DNA of 41,444 nt, taken from positions 1-41,444 of the forward strand of contig MU400796.1 of the NCBI GenBank assembly GCA_022578965.1. The letters run 5' to 3'. Source of the DNA: Xylaria sp. FL1777. Lineage: Eukaryota; Ascomycota; Sordariomycetes; Xylariales; Xylariaceae. The notes beneath the pieces were generated by a model. It was not told the DNA's origin. It did not search any database and saw only the letters and a program-made list of their open reading frames with translations. Made by a program: the position numbers and the translations under genes. This document shows, one piece after another, positions 21,501 through 34,700 of the stretch. Every line of letters begins with the position of its first letter. Position 1 is the first letter of the stretch.

Positions 21501-21559
21501 GCTATATACGCTTTTTTGCAGTTTATGCATTTTTGCTTTGCTTTTTACGTTTTTACTAA

Positions 21560-22330
21560 GCAGCTTTTTTTATTTTTTTAGTACTTTAAAGCTAAGCAAT
21601 AGCTATACTTTAGGTTTTTGCAGTAATATTTAGCTATATAATTATATTTATAGCAATTAAAGCATTATATAACTTTAAGCTTTATAATAAAAAGTTTGCA
21701 GTTAAACAGCTAAGCTTTTTATAAAAAGCTGTTTTTATATATTATTTTAGCTATTATAACGCTGCTTATATATAATAATATTAACATAAATCTAGCTTTT
21801 ATATTTTTAAATAGCATTTTTTTGCACTTTATAACTTTAGAATATTTACTGCATAATAGCTATAATAAGTCCTTATTTAAATATATTGCTTTAATTTGTT
21901 TTATTAAAACGCTTTTTATTATTAGCACTACTTTTTTTTGTTATATTTTTAACTTTTTTCTAAAAGCTTTTATAATTTATTTCTTTTTTTTAGCTTTTTA
22001 AAGTACTATTTTTTTAAAAGTAATTATTATGTTTTTATTGTATAGCTTTTTAGCAGTAATTACATTATTGCTTATAAACGCTATATTTACTGCTTTAATA
22101 ATATTAGCTAATATTTTGTTTTTAAAGTTGTTAGCTTATTTTTTAACTTTAATTAATACTTTTTTGTTTTGTTTAAATAATACTGCTTTATTATTGCAAG
22201 CTAGCTATAAAGCTACAACTTATGCTTAAAATTTTAGCGTATTTACATTTAACAAAGTTTATTAAAAAAGCCTTTAAATAATATTTTTAACGATTTTTTA
22301 GTTAGCTTTTATAGCAGCATTTAAGTTATA
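21560..22330 (-). pseudogene. LINE-2 ORF1 (Gag-like), decayed
   Basis: Complement of the LINE-1 ORF1 region. The zinc knuckle is at 21664-21623 (minus): the first two Cys are kept, the His position and the fourth-ligand Cys are both Tyr. Unlike LINE-1, this copy is not interrupted and continues past the knuckle toward further Cys residues. The plus-strand frame 22029-22229 is its antisense shadow. Confidence 0.82.
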
Positions 22331-22773
22331 GCAAGTTATAAATATATTAAAGTTGTTTTTGTTGTTAAGTTTTATGCTTTGCTAGCTTTTGTAGGCCTTT
22401 TTTAACATATATACTATTTATGCTTTTTTTACGTTCTTTTAAAAAAAGATTCTTTTTGTTATTTTTTTTTCTATTAGCAGCTATAGTACTAGTTTTACAA
22501 TTTTATTAACTATTTCTTATATACTAAAAAGTCCGTTAGCTTTGCGTTTTCCGTTAAAACGCTACTACGTTATAGTTATATTACTAATAAGTTCTAGTAA
22601 TATATTAGTTATGTTTTTAACAAATAAGTTGTTTAATACTATTTTTCCGTTTTTTGTTATATTTGCATTTCGCAAATAAAGTGTAACCCACTTAGTAAAT
22701 AAAAGTTGCTATGCTAATTCTAGCAATCTTAATTATTTAATAATTAAGCTTAAACTTATAAAGTTATAGTTAA

Positions 22774-22777
22774 GTAT
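22774..22777 (+). repeat. 4-bp target-site duplication of Gypsy-3, left copy (GTAT)
   Basis: GTAT precedes the 5' LTR and recurs at 37722-37725. Joining across the duplication restores the LINE 5' end as seen in LINE-1 (6456-6480), which confirms the boundary. Confidence 0.82.
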
Positions 22778-23082
22778 TAAAATAAAGTAAAGTAGCTAAA
22801 TAAGCTAACTAAGCTAATTAAAGTAAGTTTAAGCTAAGTCATATAGTAGAAATAAAAGTATAAGTATTGCGCTAGATTTTAAAGTATAAATTTAATTATT
22901 ACGCTTAATATTATGAAAATTAGCTATAGTTGCTTTATTTGTATTATTAAATAGCTTTTTAATTAATTGTTTAATTTTTTAATTTATATGTAGCTTAATT
23001 GCTTAAATGCATAAGTTATAATTTATTTTTTTATAATTGAAGTGTTATAGTAAATCTTGCGCGATTATACTGCTTTATTTTA
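22778..23082 (+). repeat. Gypsy-3 5' LTR
   Basis: 305 bp, colinear and gap-free with 37417-37721. Starts TAAAATAAAG (TG mutated to TA) and ends TTTATTTTA (CA mutated to TA). Differences from the 3' LTR, about 26 by eye, are all transitions. Confidence 0.93.
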
Positions 23083-26000
23083 TTAGTGTTTTTAGTAAAG
23101 CTAATCCTTTACTTACTATAAATAATACTACAAAACTAATAAACAAGCAATTTATTATTGCTAATTTACATATTTAATTTATTTATTTATTAATTGCTAT
23201 AATTTCTATAAGCAGAATATAATATATTATACTTAGTTGTTTTAGCTAGCAATAAACAAAGCTTATTTAGCGCAAGTAGTTTAGTTATAATTAGTATAAA
23301 CGTTTAAGTTAATAGCTTTTAATTAATAGGGCTTAAAACGAACGTATAAAAATATTAAACTGTTTTTTTTAATTTAGCTTGCAGAGCGCTTTTATTTTTT
23401 TTAGCAAAACAACAATTAAGTGTTAAAATATTAATATAATCTTTAAAATAGCATAGCTAAGAAACTATTTGTTGAAAACTTTTAAAGGGCTAAAAAAAAG
23501 GAATTTTTGCTAAAAAGCTAATGCTTTATAAAAAAAAAGGCATAATTGCTTTTATATAAGTAAAAAAAAACAAAAAATAAGCTTAAAAAAAAGTAAAAGT
23601 TACTAAAACTTTTAAAAAGCTATAATGCAAGCAGAACTAACGCTTATTTATATTAAATAAGTTTAAGTTTACGCGTTAATATATAAAGCTATTAATAATT
23701 AAAAATATACTTTGTTTTTTAAGCTAATATAGTTTTTTATTAAGAAATAAAAAGCAAAGTTTTTTAAATATAAGCTAGCTATTACTTAAAAACTTTACGT
23801 AAAACATAGCTATTACTTTTTTATAGCATTTATTATTAAATAAAAAAGCTTTAAAAAAAAGAAAAAAGCATGCTATTTTTATAAGTAAAAAGCTATAAAA
23901 AAATAAAGCTTGCTTAATAAAACTTATATAAAGCAAAGCAAGCTAAATTAAAAAACAAGAAAACTAAACGTTATAAAGCACACAAAAAAATAAAAGCGCA
24001 CAAAAAACAAAAATATAAAAGCATTTAAAAAAGAACTTAAAAAGCTATAAAAAATAAGCTAGTAGTTTTTATAAATGTAAACAAAAAAAATCGTTAAGTT
24101 CTTTAAAAAAAAAGTTCAAAAAAATAGCACAAAAAAACTTAAATATATAAAATACTTAAAAATTTTAAGCACTTTATACTTTTTTTTTTTTTTAAACTTA
24201 TATTTTTACTTAGTTTACTTTTATTATTTTTTTTAGCTTATTTTTTTTATTACTTTTATATAAACTTTACTTTGATTTATTATATAGCTTAAAAATCTAA
24301 GAATTATAGTTTAATTAAGTAATTTAGCTATAAAAAATCGTTAGATTTTTTTATATTAATATATAAAAAACATTAAAACTACTTATAAACAAAAAAAATA
24401 AAAATAATTAGCTTATTGTTTTTAAAAAGTATTAAAGCAACTTTATTTAGCTTAAGCTATTTTAATAATAAGCATAATATTAAAATTAAGCTATTATTTA
24501 TGCTTTTTAACCTAAGATTAAATTAGCATTTGTTATTTAATAAGTTAAAAATAAACAAATAGCTAAACAATTTAAATGCTTTTTTTTGTATAAAGCGCTT
24601 TAAAAACATTAATAAAATTAAACAGGTTTTTATTTATTATAACATTTTTTAAACAAAAAAAATAGTAAAAATAATACTAAAAAATTATTTATTTTAAACA
24701 AAAGCTTATAAACTGCTTAAATAAAAGTTTAAGCTTTAAGACTTTAAATAAAATAAGTTTGCTATTATTATATTACAAAATTTTAAAGCTTGCTTAAAAG
24801 CTATATACTTTACTAATTTTAAAACTTACTTTTTTTAGCATTAAATATATACTAAAGATATTAAAGTACAAAAAGATTACTACTTTAATTTTTAATTTAC
24901 TTAAGGTTTGCTTAAAGGGCTAAATTAAAATATTATTAATAAAATAATAAAGTCTTTTAAAAAGTTATATAATAACTTAAACAAAATGTTTTATAAGAAC
25001 TTTTATAAAACATTAAACAACTAAATTAATAAAGAGTTTAAGCTAAATTTTTACTTTAAAAAAACAAAAAAAGCATATAAAGCATAAAAAAAAGTTAATT
25101 ATTTATATAATTATGATTTTAATAAGCTTTTATATATTGCTATTAATGCTGCTAAGCTAGCTATTAATATAACTATATTAGCTACTAAAACAATTATTAT
25201 TAAAGAGCAGCAAATAAAATTAGCTTAACATTTTATTTATAACTAAAATATAAATAATATTATTAAGCAAATATAGCAGTTAAAGTTAAAACAAAAAAAC
25301 ATAGCAATTACAAAAAAAAAACTAAAAAAAATGCTAAAAAAACTGCAAAATTAATATGTTTAGCTAGTTAATTAAAAACTATAAGTACTACAGTATTACA
25401 AAATTAACATAAACTTATTAAAAAAACAAATATTTAGTATTAACGCTATAACTTTTAAATATTTATAAAAAAGTAAATATAACTTTAAAAAACAAAAATA
25501 AAAAAAACAATTGTTTAATTTTTTATAACAAATAAAGTTAAATAATCTTTATTTAACAAAAAAAACTATTTGTTAAAAATGTAGCATAAATAATTATTAC
25601 GTTTATAAATGTAATTTTGTTTACAAATTAAAAAAAGAAAACATTATATACTAGAACTTTAAATAGTATTTAAAAAAGCTAGAATTTTCTGCAAGCTTTA
25701 AATATATAAAGGTTTTTTTTGAAGTTATAAAAATTAGCAAAAATAAAAAAGAAATTTTTAATGCTGCAATAAAGTAAATATATAACTTTATTTTAAGCAA
25801 TAATAAACTGCTTAAGTAAAAAGCTTATTATTAACTGTAAAAAAAAAACTTTATTTTAAATAATAAAAATCTAAATGCTAAAATAAAAAGCAAACAAAAG
25901 AGTTAAAAAAAAAAAAAACTTTATTAGCTAAATAATAAGCAGCTAAACTAATTTTTAAATAGGAAGTTTAATAATTAAACTAGTATACTTTATAAAATAA

Positions 26001-29000
26001 AACTAGCAAAGGTTTATAATATTAAAAAAAACAACTTAATAAATAGCAAGCTAAATAATAGCTTTATTACAACTAATTAAAACTTTATATAAAGTACTTT
26101 TTATAACGTAAATAGTATTAAAGTTTTATAAAGCTATATATTAAGCAAAAAAATTAGTATAAATGTGTTTTAAGCTAATTGTTATAAGTTTTTAACTAGA
26201 AAAGCTGCTTTTTATTAAATAAAAAGTAAAAAAAGATCTAAAAAACAAAAAAAAAGCTTTTTATAAGTTAAATAATTAAGAAAATTTATTTAAATAATAA
26301 TAAGTTTTTTACTTAACTTAACACTAAAAATATATAAATAAACAACAATTTTTATAAGTAAAGTACTTTATTAAAACTAAAGAACTTTAATTGTTAAAAG
26401 CTTTAAAAAATCTAAAAAGTAAAACTTATAAAAAAAAGCTTAGAATTTAAAAAAATATAAGCTAAAAAGTTTAAAGATTTTTTAAATAAAAAAACAAATG
26501 TTATTTTTAAGGACTTTATATTAAAAGTTCTAAAGTACTTTAATGTTTTTATTTAAATAATTATTTAAACAAAAGCTAAGTTATATTTTAAAGCAGCAAA
26601 AATGCTTAAGCTAATGCTAAAAATAATACTATTACTTTTAAATAACTTTAATAAAAGCTTAAATTAAAAAATTAAATTAAATATGCTATAGCTTATTTTA
26701 AAAAAAAAAAGCAATAAGTTAAAATATAAAGCTTAACTAAAAACTTTATTATAAAAAATTTTAATTTAAATAAATATAAAGAATGCTTTTTTTTATAAAA
26801 GCATAGATTTTTTAGAAAATAATACAAAATTTTAATAGCTAATAATTAAAAAAGCACAAGAAAGTTTTTAGCTAATATTATAATTAGCTAATTAGCTTAA
26901 TAAATATAAATTGCTTAATAATATTTGTAAAACTAGCTTTTTATTAAACTATTTAGTAGTATAAATAAATAAAAAGATAAAATATAATAGTTTTATTATG
27001 TATACTTATATGTTTTAATTTAGCTTTATAGCTGCTTTTTTAAAAAAGTAACGCTATAAAATAATAAAAGTTTTTTGCAATTAAAACTAATAAAATAATT
27101 AAGTAATGTTGTTTTTTGCTTATATTGCTTTAAATCTTTAAACGTTAAAAAATAAGCTAAAGTTTAATAAAATGCTTTTTAAAATTTTAAACCGATATAA
27201 TACTATATATTTATTATTTAAAAATAACTTAAAAAAACAAAAGTTACTAATTGTTATATTTATGCTGCTTTTAAAAAAAGTAATATTTTTAGCTAAACTT
27301 TAGCTTAGTGCTAATTTTGCGCTAGTAGTGCTAAAAAGAGAAAATAGGCTTAAAGAACTAACATAATTAGTATTAATAGTTTTAAAAAGCGCTAATTAAA
27401 CTTTTAACTTTTTTAAAATAAAGATTTATAAAAAACATAATAATTATGCTAGTAATAACAGCTTAGATTTATTTAAAAAAACATTAAAATATAAGTTTTA
27501 TAATAAAAAAAACTTAAGCTTAACAAATTATTTTAACTAAAAATATTTAAGCTTTTTAAATTTATGCTTTATGTTAGCTTTGCTATTAAAAACGCAAAGT
27601 ATTTTAGCTATATTTTTAAGCGTTACAAAGCTAGAAAAATATATATAGCTTTACTTAAAGCTTACTATAAAAATAAAAAACAAAATTTACAAAGGGAATA
27701 TTACTAGGATTATTAATTCTAAAGCGTAGTTTAGCATTATTGTAGATTTATTTGTTAATAAAAATAGCTTTACTACTAAAAATATAAATGTAATTTAAAA
27801 AAGATTTAACCGAACTAATAATTCTATTAAATATATAAAATGCTTAAAAACTATTATTTAAATAAATAAAAAATTGCTGCTTTTTTTACTATATATAATT
27901 AGCAAAAAACAAGCTATTTACTTTTTATTACTAAAAATAAACTTTATTATAAAATTATAAATAAGTTTATATTTTTAAGGCTTTTATATAATAGCTAATA
28001 TAATACTTAAAACTAGCTAGATTATTATACTAGTAATAAACTATATTAAAAGATTAAATTTAAAAGCTTAAAGTTATTAATAACTAAAAAACTAATGTAT
28101 ATTTGCTAAACTACTAGCTTAGCAAATAAGCTATATAAGGCATAAAAATGCCAAATTTTAAATAAAAAATCTAACAATTAATAAAAAAAAGTAAAAATAA
28201 AATTAAAAAAACATAATTTAAAAAAATATATAAATGCAAACTTTTAAAAAGATTAAAACTTATATAATAATATAACGTTAGCAGTTTTTTTAACGTTTTT
28301 TATATAAAATATTGAACTTTTTAAAAACTTAAGAATATAAAACAATAAAAAGATTTATGTTGTTTTTAATAATAATTAATTACTTAAAATATTTTTAATT
28401 GCAATAAAAAAAGCGTTAAAGCAAAAAAACATTAAAAAATTAACAATTGCAAAAACTAGAAATTTTGCATATAAATTAAAAAGCAAATATAACTTAATTA
28501 TAACTTTAACTTAAGCATTATTAACTTTTTAAGCTTTAAAAACTAATAAATTAATAAAAGATAAAATAATAATTTTAAATATAATATATAAAATAAAAAA
28601 TAAAAAGATTTATTTTAAAAATAACGTGCTATTTAATAGTATTGTTTTATTTAGATTTTATAAATAAAAAAAGTAAGCTATTATTTAAAAGATTTTGCGC
28701 TATTTTAATAAAATAGCATTTATTAAAATATATATTTATGTTTTAGCATTATTTTTAAAAGCATTTAATTAATTATTGAACAACTAGCTGTTTTTTTAAA
28801 AAAGCTTTGTACAACTGATTTTACTTAGCAAAAGGTAGCATTACTAACTAAAATATAGTATTACAAAAAAATAGCACTTTTTTAGAACTTTTCTAAAATA
28901 AGAAAAATATATAATAAGATTTTTTTTTTTTATAAAATTAAAATAGTTTTTTATAAAGCATAGCAAATATGCAGTATTTTAATTTTTAAACTTTTAAAAA

Positions 29001-29080
29001 ATATTACTATAAAGGTTTTAAAAACTTAACTTAAGTATAGCGTTTTTAAAAAAGCTTATAGTTTATATTGCAATGTTTAG
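23083..29080 (+). other. Gypsy-3 internal region before RT (gag/protease expected), unresolved
   Basis: About 6 kb, A-rich on the plus strand, which fits coding on that strand. No Gag, protease or zinc-knuckle motif could be assigned with confidence. Around 25560-25640 a Cys-containing segment (C-S-I-N-N-Y-Y-V-Y-K-C-N-F-V) may be part of a finger. Around 27720-27960 a frame runs with few stops (I-I-V-D-L-F-V-N-K-N-S-F-T-T-K) but is unassigned. No open frame of 61 codons or more is present. Confidence 0.45.
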
Positions 29081-29086
29081 TTTTTA

Positions 29087-29600
29087 GTGCAAAAAAAGAG
29101 TAAAAAAGTTTAGTTAATTAATTTAGCTACAAAAATAAACATAGTTATTATATATAATGCTAATTTTTTTTAAAGCTATAATAAGTTTTTTAAAAAGTTT
29201 ATAATATATAAAGTAATTTTTATAGTTAATTTATTTTTAAGATATAATTAAATATTACTTTTTATTTTTAGCTAAACAATAATAGCTTTTTTTATATTAA
29301 TAGGCTTTTTTTAAATGATTACTTTTTTGCAAAAAGCAACAAATTTAATAGCTTAATTTCTAAAAGTACTATTAAAGGTTTTATATAATATATTATTAAT
29401 AAAATGCGAACTTTTTTTTAATAATATAATAGTTAAAGAACTTATTACTAGGTATAATAATTATAAAGTTGCTTTAAGTATTAAGCAGTTTATATTAAAA
29501 CATTTTAAGAATTTTAATATTATACTGCTTAATTTTAAGCTAGCTAAAATTATAGCTAGTATACTTAAAAATAAATAAGCAAAACAAACAACTAAAATAG
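29087..29600 (+). pseudogene. Gypsy-3 reverse transcriptase, catalytic Asp residues lost
   Basis: A frame in phase with 29420 reads K-K-V-stop-L-I-N (pattern K-K-x-x-R-L-I-N), then motif A V-N-L-F-L-R-Y with Asp changed to Asn at 29228-29230. Next come M-I-T-F-L-Q-K-A-T-N-L-I-A (from T-x-L-P-Q-G-x-T-N-S-V-A) and the F-L-D-D box at 29417-29425, now F-N-N. It ends in a typical L-x-H-x-x-x-x-N-x-x-L-L-N-x-K-L-A block. Confidence 0.9.
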
Positions 29601-30699
29601 TTAGCTATATATATAGTACTAATAGCAAAAGCTTAGTAAAAGCAAAAGTAATAAAAATTTTTAAGTAAAAAACTTGTAAAAATATTATAAAAATATAGTT
29701 TTTTTTAAAAATAACAGTATACTATTAAATATAAATATAAAAGTATGCTATAATTGCAAAACTATTAATAGTTTTATTACAGAAAAATAAGCTGTTTTGC
29801 TTTAAGAAACTATAAAAAAAAGCTATAAAAAAGCTTTAAAAAGCTATTATAATAGCTTTTATTTTTATTATTTTTGATTATATAAGAAGATTTATTTAAC
29901 TAAAAATAAATGCTTTTAAAACTAGCTAAAGCGCTATTTTATGCTAAAAGATTAATAAAGCTATTAAGCTAGCAAAATATAAATTTAAAACATAAAAAGG
30001 CTTTAAAAAAAGATATAATGCTATAAAGCTAAAAAGATTTGTTATTATTAAGACTTTTTAGAAATTATATAATTATTTTTATAAAATTATGTTTTATTTA
30101 AAGATTAATGCAAAAGTTTTTATAACTTAGCTAAATAATAAATTTTTAGTATTGCTAAATACTTAATTAATAAAATAAATAGCATATATAAAGACTTTTA
30201 ATTTTATATTTTATTATATGCTAAAAAAAAAATATATAGCTATTAATAAGCTTTTTAGAAAACTTTTTAAGCTATTAAATAAGTTAAATAATTATTAAAA
30301 AAGAAATATAAAAAATTTTATTAATTTTTAACTATATATAATAGCTATTATTATTGCGTATAAAAAATTAGGCAATTAATTAATTAAAAGCTTAGTATAC
30401 TAAAAAATAAAACTTTTGTTATACTTAAAAAAAGACTAAAGTAAAGAAAGTAAGCAAATTGCTAAGTATTTTGTTTTTAGGCAAGTTTTAAAAAAACTTA
30501 CAACAAAAAAAAAGCAGAGTTATTTTAAAAAAAAAGCTTTTAAATTTTTTGTTAACAAGTTTATTTTTTAAAGAAAAGCAAAGTTTAAAAAAATGCTAAA
30601 AAAGGTTATTAATAATAAAAAAACTTAAAAAGCTTTTATTAAAAAAAACTATAAAAAGATAATATATAAAAGCTAAATATTTATAATTTAACAAATAAC

Positions 30700-31700
30700 T
30701 TAAGAATACTACTAAAAAGGCTTTTATTAAAACGTTTATATTATAATTGTTAGTTGCTTTAATTGCTAAAAATCTGCTAATAGTAAAAAAACTAAAAAAT
30801 ATTATTTTAATTATTTTTTAGATCTTTTAGTTTTTTAAGTTATAAATATGCAAATTATGCTATTAAGCAATAGATTTAAAGCTATTATAAAAACAAAATA
30901 TAAAATAATAACTTACTTAAAAGCTAAACTTTTAAAACATATAGATTTTTTAAGAATACTTAAATTTATTAAAGAAAAAATCGTGTTTTAGCACGAAGTT
31001 TTTATAAAAATTAAGTGTAATAATAGCTTTAAATTTAAAAAAAAAATAAAAAACGTAATAAATATTTTAAGCTATAAAATAAACTATAGTTTAGCTTATT
31101 ATTTTTAGGCTTAAAGCTTTATTAAAAAAAGCTATAAGCTAATAAAAAAAAGCTTTATATAAGTAATAAATAAAACTAGAAAAAATTAGCTAAAATACTT
31201 AAACTTAATAATATAAGCAAATTATATTTTTATGTGTTACTATAGCTATAGCTTATATAAGCTAATATATAAAAAAATGCTAATTTTGCTAGTAAAAAAT
31301 ATAATATTAATATAAAAAGTAATTAAGTAATAAAATATTGCTTTTTATAAAAATTTTATTAAAGCTAAAGTTAAGCAGCTAAAACGCTATAATTAAAATG
31401 TTATAAAAGTTAAAGCAATTATAACTAAAAAAAAAAAATTAGCTATAAAAGCTAAATTTTAAAGAAATACTTATAAAATTAAGCAACTACTTAAAAAAGG
31501 CTTTTTTGTTTTTTTTTATAATATTATGCTTTTAATAAATAAGTTTAATAATAAAAAGCTGCTATATAAATAAATTAGCTTTTATAAAGTTAAAAAAAAT
31601 GTTAATTATAAGTAATACTAATTAGCAAAACTAACTAGCAAAAAATTAAAAAAGTTGTTTTTTTTTAAAAAATTAAAGTAATTTATATAAAATAATTAAA
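30700..31700 (+). pseudogene. Gypsy-3 integrase (zinc finger, core, GPY/F module), triad destroyed
   Basis: The frame is the same as the RT. C-F-N-C at about 30751-30765 closes the zinc finger. The first catalytic Asp (V-I-D-M) is AAT at 30845-30847. The second, in C-D-N-G-S-E-F-K, is AAT at 31019-31021 and Gly is now Ser. The Glu of G-F-I-E-K-G-H is AAA (Lys) at 31124-31126. Spacings are 57 and 34 intervening residues. The C-terminal S-F-Y-K-V-K-K-N-V-N at 31577 and L-K-x-F-I near 31690 match the G-P-Y ... L-K-R-F-I module. Confidence 0.92.
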
Positions 31701-31749
31701 AGTACTAAGAACTAAAAAATTTTAACTTTAATATATAAACTATTAGTAC

Positions 31750-34700
31750 TATAGCTATTTATTAAAAACTAAACTAAAATAATAAAGCTTTTAATAATTA
31801 AAGCTATAGCAATTAAGCTATAAAAAATAAAAAAAATATAATAAGTTATAAAGGCTTTTTAAGTTTATAAAAGCTATAATATAACTTTTAATGCTTTAAA
31901 TATTTTAAGTACTAAAAAATATAATAGCTTACTTTATTTTTTTAGTTATTATACTACAAAGCATTTTAAAAAGTAATAATTAATAAAAGCTAAAGCAATA
32001 AAATTTTCTTTTTTTACTTTTTATTTTTTTACTAATTGTTTTGTTTTTTATTTTTATTAATTATATAAGTTTATATAATTAAGTTATAATGTATAAAACT
32101 ATTTTTTTTTGCTTAAAACTAAGCGCGTTTTTTATAGCTTCTTTTTTATTAGTTTTATATTTGTTAGTTTTATAGCAGCTAGTTTATTAACATTTTTTTT
32201 ATTATTACGCTAAAAATATAGGTTTTTATTTTATTTTAACGTTTTTTAGATAGCTAAGCAGCTTAATTTTAATATAAATTATTATTACTTTTTTTTAAAA
32301 ATATATAAAAACAAAAAAAATAAAAGTAAAAACTGCTTATTAGTTTTAATTACTTAAGTTTATTTTATTATATTAATGCTTATGCATAAGTTTTTTTACT
32401 TTTAATTGCTTTATTACTTTTATTTAAAACTAAATAACTTTTTTTGCTTTTAGTTTAAACTATTTAATATTTAATAAAAACTTTAAAACTACTAAAAAGT
32501 AAAAAACATTATTACTACACTTTAAAAAGTTACTAGTTTATATTTTATGCGTTTAAATTACTAGTAATAATTTAAAGCTATTATTAAGCAATAATAAGCG
32601 TTTAATAAAACAATAAACGTTTAAGCAAAGTTTAAAGCAGGCTTAACAAAAATAAAACTTTACTACAAAAGATTAAATAAAATTATTTAATTATATAAAG
32701 CTAAAAAAATAAAAACTAAAAAAAAAACAAAAGAAAATTTAATAATTTAGTATTAATAATTCTTATTTTGTATATTTTTGATTTTTTTGTTATAAAAGTT
32801 TTATATATTTGTTTTTATAAATGTTGTAATTTAATTTTTTATATAATAACTATTTTTTTTTTATTTATTATGCTTAAAAAGGAATTTATAAGCTATATAA
32901 TAAAGAAAAATAATTATAAATTATATTAAAAAAAACATTGCTATATAAGCAAATTGTTTAATTTTTTTATTTTATTTTACTTTATATAACTTATTTAATT
33001 TATTTTTTTAGTTATTTTTTTAAACATTTAAGCATTATGCTAATTTTTTAAGCAATATTAAATTATTGCTTACTAATATTATATTTAATAAGCTAAGCAA
33101 TAAAATTAGCTTAAAAAAAACGCTTTAACTTATGTTTTAATTTGGTTTTTTTTTTAGTTAAGCAAACAAAAGTATTTTTAGTTAAAACTATTTGTTTTTT
33201 GGAGTTTTTAAGCGTAAGATTTTTTTTAACTACTGTAGTTATTATATTAGCTTTAAAATATTTAGCTATATTGCTTTTAAACTTATAAAATAAATAGTTT
33301 TATAACTAAATAATAAACGTGTAGTTAGTATATATATTAAACTTTTATTTTAAAATAGTATAGCAAAAAAAAAAAAAATAAAGCTTTATGTACTTTTTGC
33401 TTTTAGCTATTATTAATAACTGTTTGTAATACTTATAAAGTATAGCATTTTATATTTTAAATAGCTATATAAATATAGCTATAAGTTAGCAAAAATTATA
33501 AAAGATTTAATATATATATTTGCTTTAAAAACTGCTTTTAGTTGCTTTTATATATAATAAGCAAAATTTTAAATGTTTTTGCTTTTTTATTTAGCTAAAG
33601 CTAGCTTAAATATATTAATTTATATAGTATATATAAAAAAAATTATAACTAACTTTTTATTAAATATATTTACTACTAGTATTATTACTAAAAATTTTAA
33701 TTTATAAATAGCTTAATGCTTAATTATATAAAACAAAAAAAGTTAACTAAATAAAAAAAACAAAATTTAAAGAAAAAAAAAGCATATATATTTTGTTATT
33801 TATTAGTAAACTTAACTTTTTAAATATTATAAGTATAACTATTTATTAGCTAAGCAGTATTAATTTTTTAAATATTAGTTAATTGCTATAATGCTTTTTA
33901 ATTATTAAAAACTTTATTAATAATAAAAGAATTGTTTTTTAAGTGCTTAATTAAGCAAGCATTAATTATGCTACTTAAAAACAAAGATTTTATAATAAAG
34001 GCATAAACTAAGCAATTTAAAAACTTAAGCATTAAGGAAAAAAATTGCAAAAAAGATTTAAGCTTTAAAACTACTTAAAAAAAAACAGATTAAAAAAAAA
34101 AACAAGCTTTTTTTTTATATTTACTAAAGCTTAAGTTATTTATTTTACTATTAGTAATAATAAATGTTTAAAAAAAGTAAATTATAAGTATATTAAAAAA
34201 AAAGTTAAAAAGTAATTACTTAATTAATTAAAACTACTTTATTTGCTTATTTTTTAATTAATACTAATATAAACATATAAAAAATAATTGTTATAAAAGC
34301 ATTTAGCAATTAATAATTTATTTTAGCAATAAAATAATTAATTAATAAATTAAAAATAGTGTAGTAAGTTTATAAAAAAAAAGTGCGCTAGTTTAAAAAT
34401 ACGTATTTTAGCTTTTTTTTTATTATATTTGCTTTATTAAACTTTTTATTTATATTTAATTTTGCTATTTTATTTACTTAATAAGTTTTAACTTTTTATA
34501 TTTAGTATAAATGCTTTTAGTATTTATATTTAAAAGATTTTGTAATTACTAAAAAGTAATAATTTAAATTAGCAATTAAAAATATTAAACTATATATAGC
34601 AAGTAGTATTAATATTAATATTTGTACTTTATACTTTTTATATTATTTATTTTTGTACTTTTAATTTATATTAAAATTTTTAACTTGCTTGTATTTTTTA

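Larger units (their letters stand above)
18499..22777 (-). mobile_element. LINE-2, main body (minus strand)
   Basis: The reverse complement aligns to LINE-1 in two blocks: 21640-22777 to 6478-7665, and downstream sequence to 37745 onward (for example 20600-21090 to 38260-38760). It holds most of ORF1 and ORF2. The 5' end is cut by Gypsy-3 at 22777, with the last 20 or so bases displaced to 37722-37744. The 3' end is cut by Gypsy-2. Summed, LINE-2 is about 5.1 kb, a full-length size for a fungal LINE of this type. Confidence 0.93.

Noticed and set aside
22029..22229. 66-codon plus-strand open frame rich in Leu/Ile, resembling a membrane protein
   Set aside because: It lies antisense to the LINE-2 ORF1 region that matches LINE-1 6990-7240; the hydrophobic look comes from T-rich complement codons.
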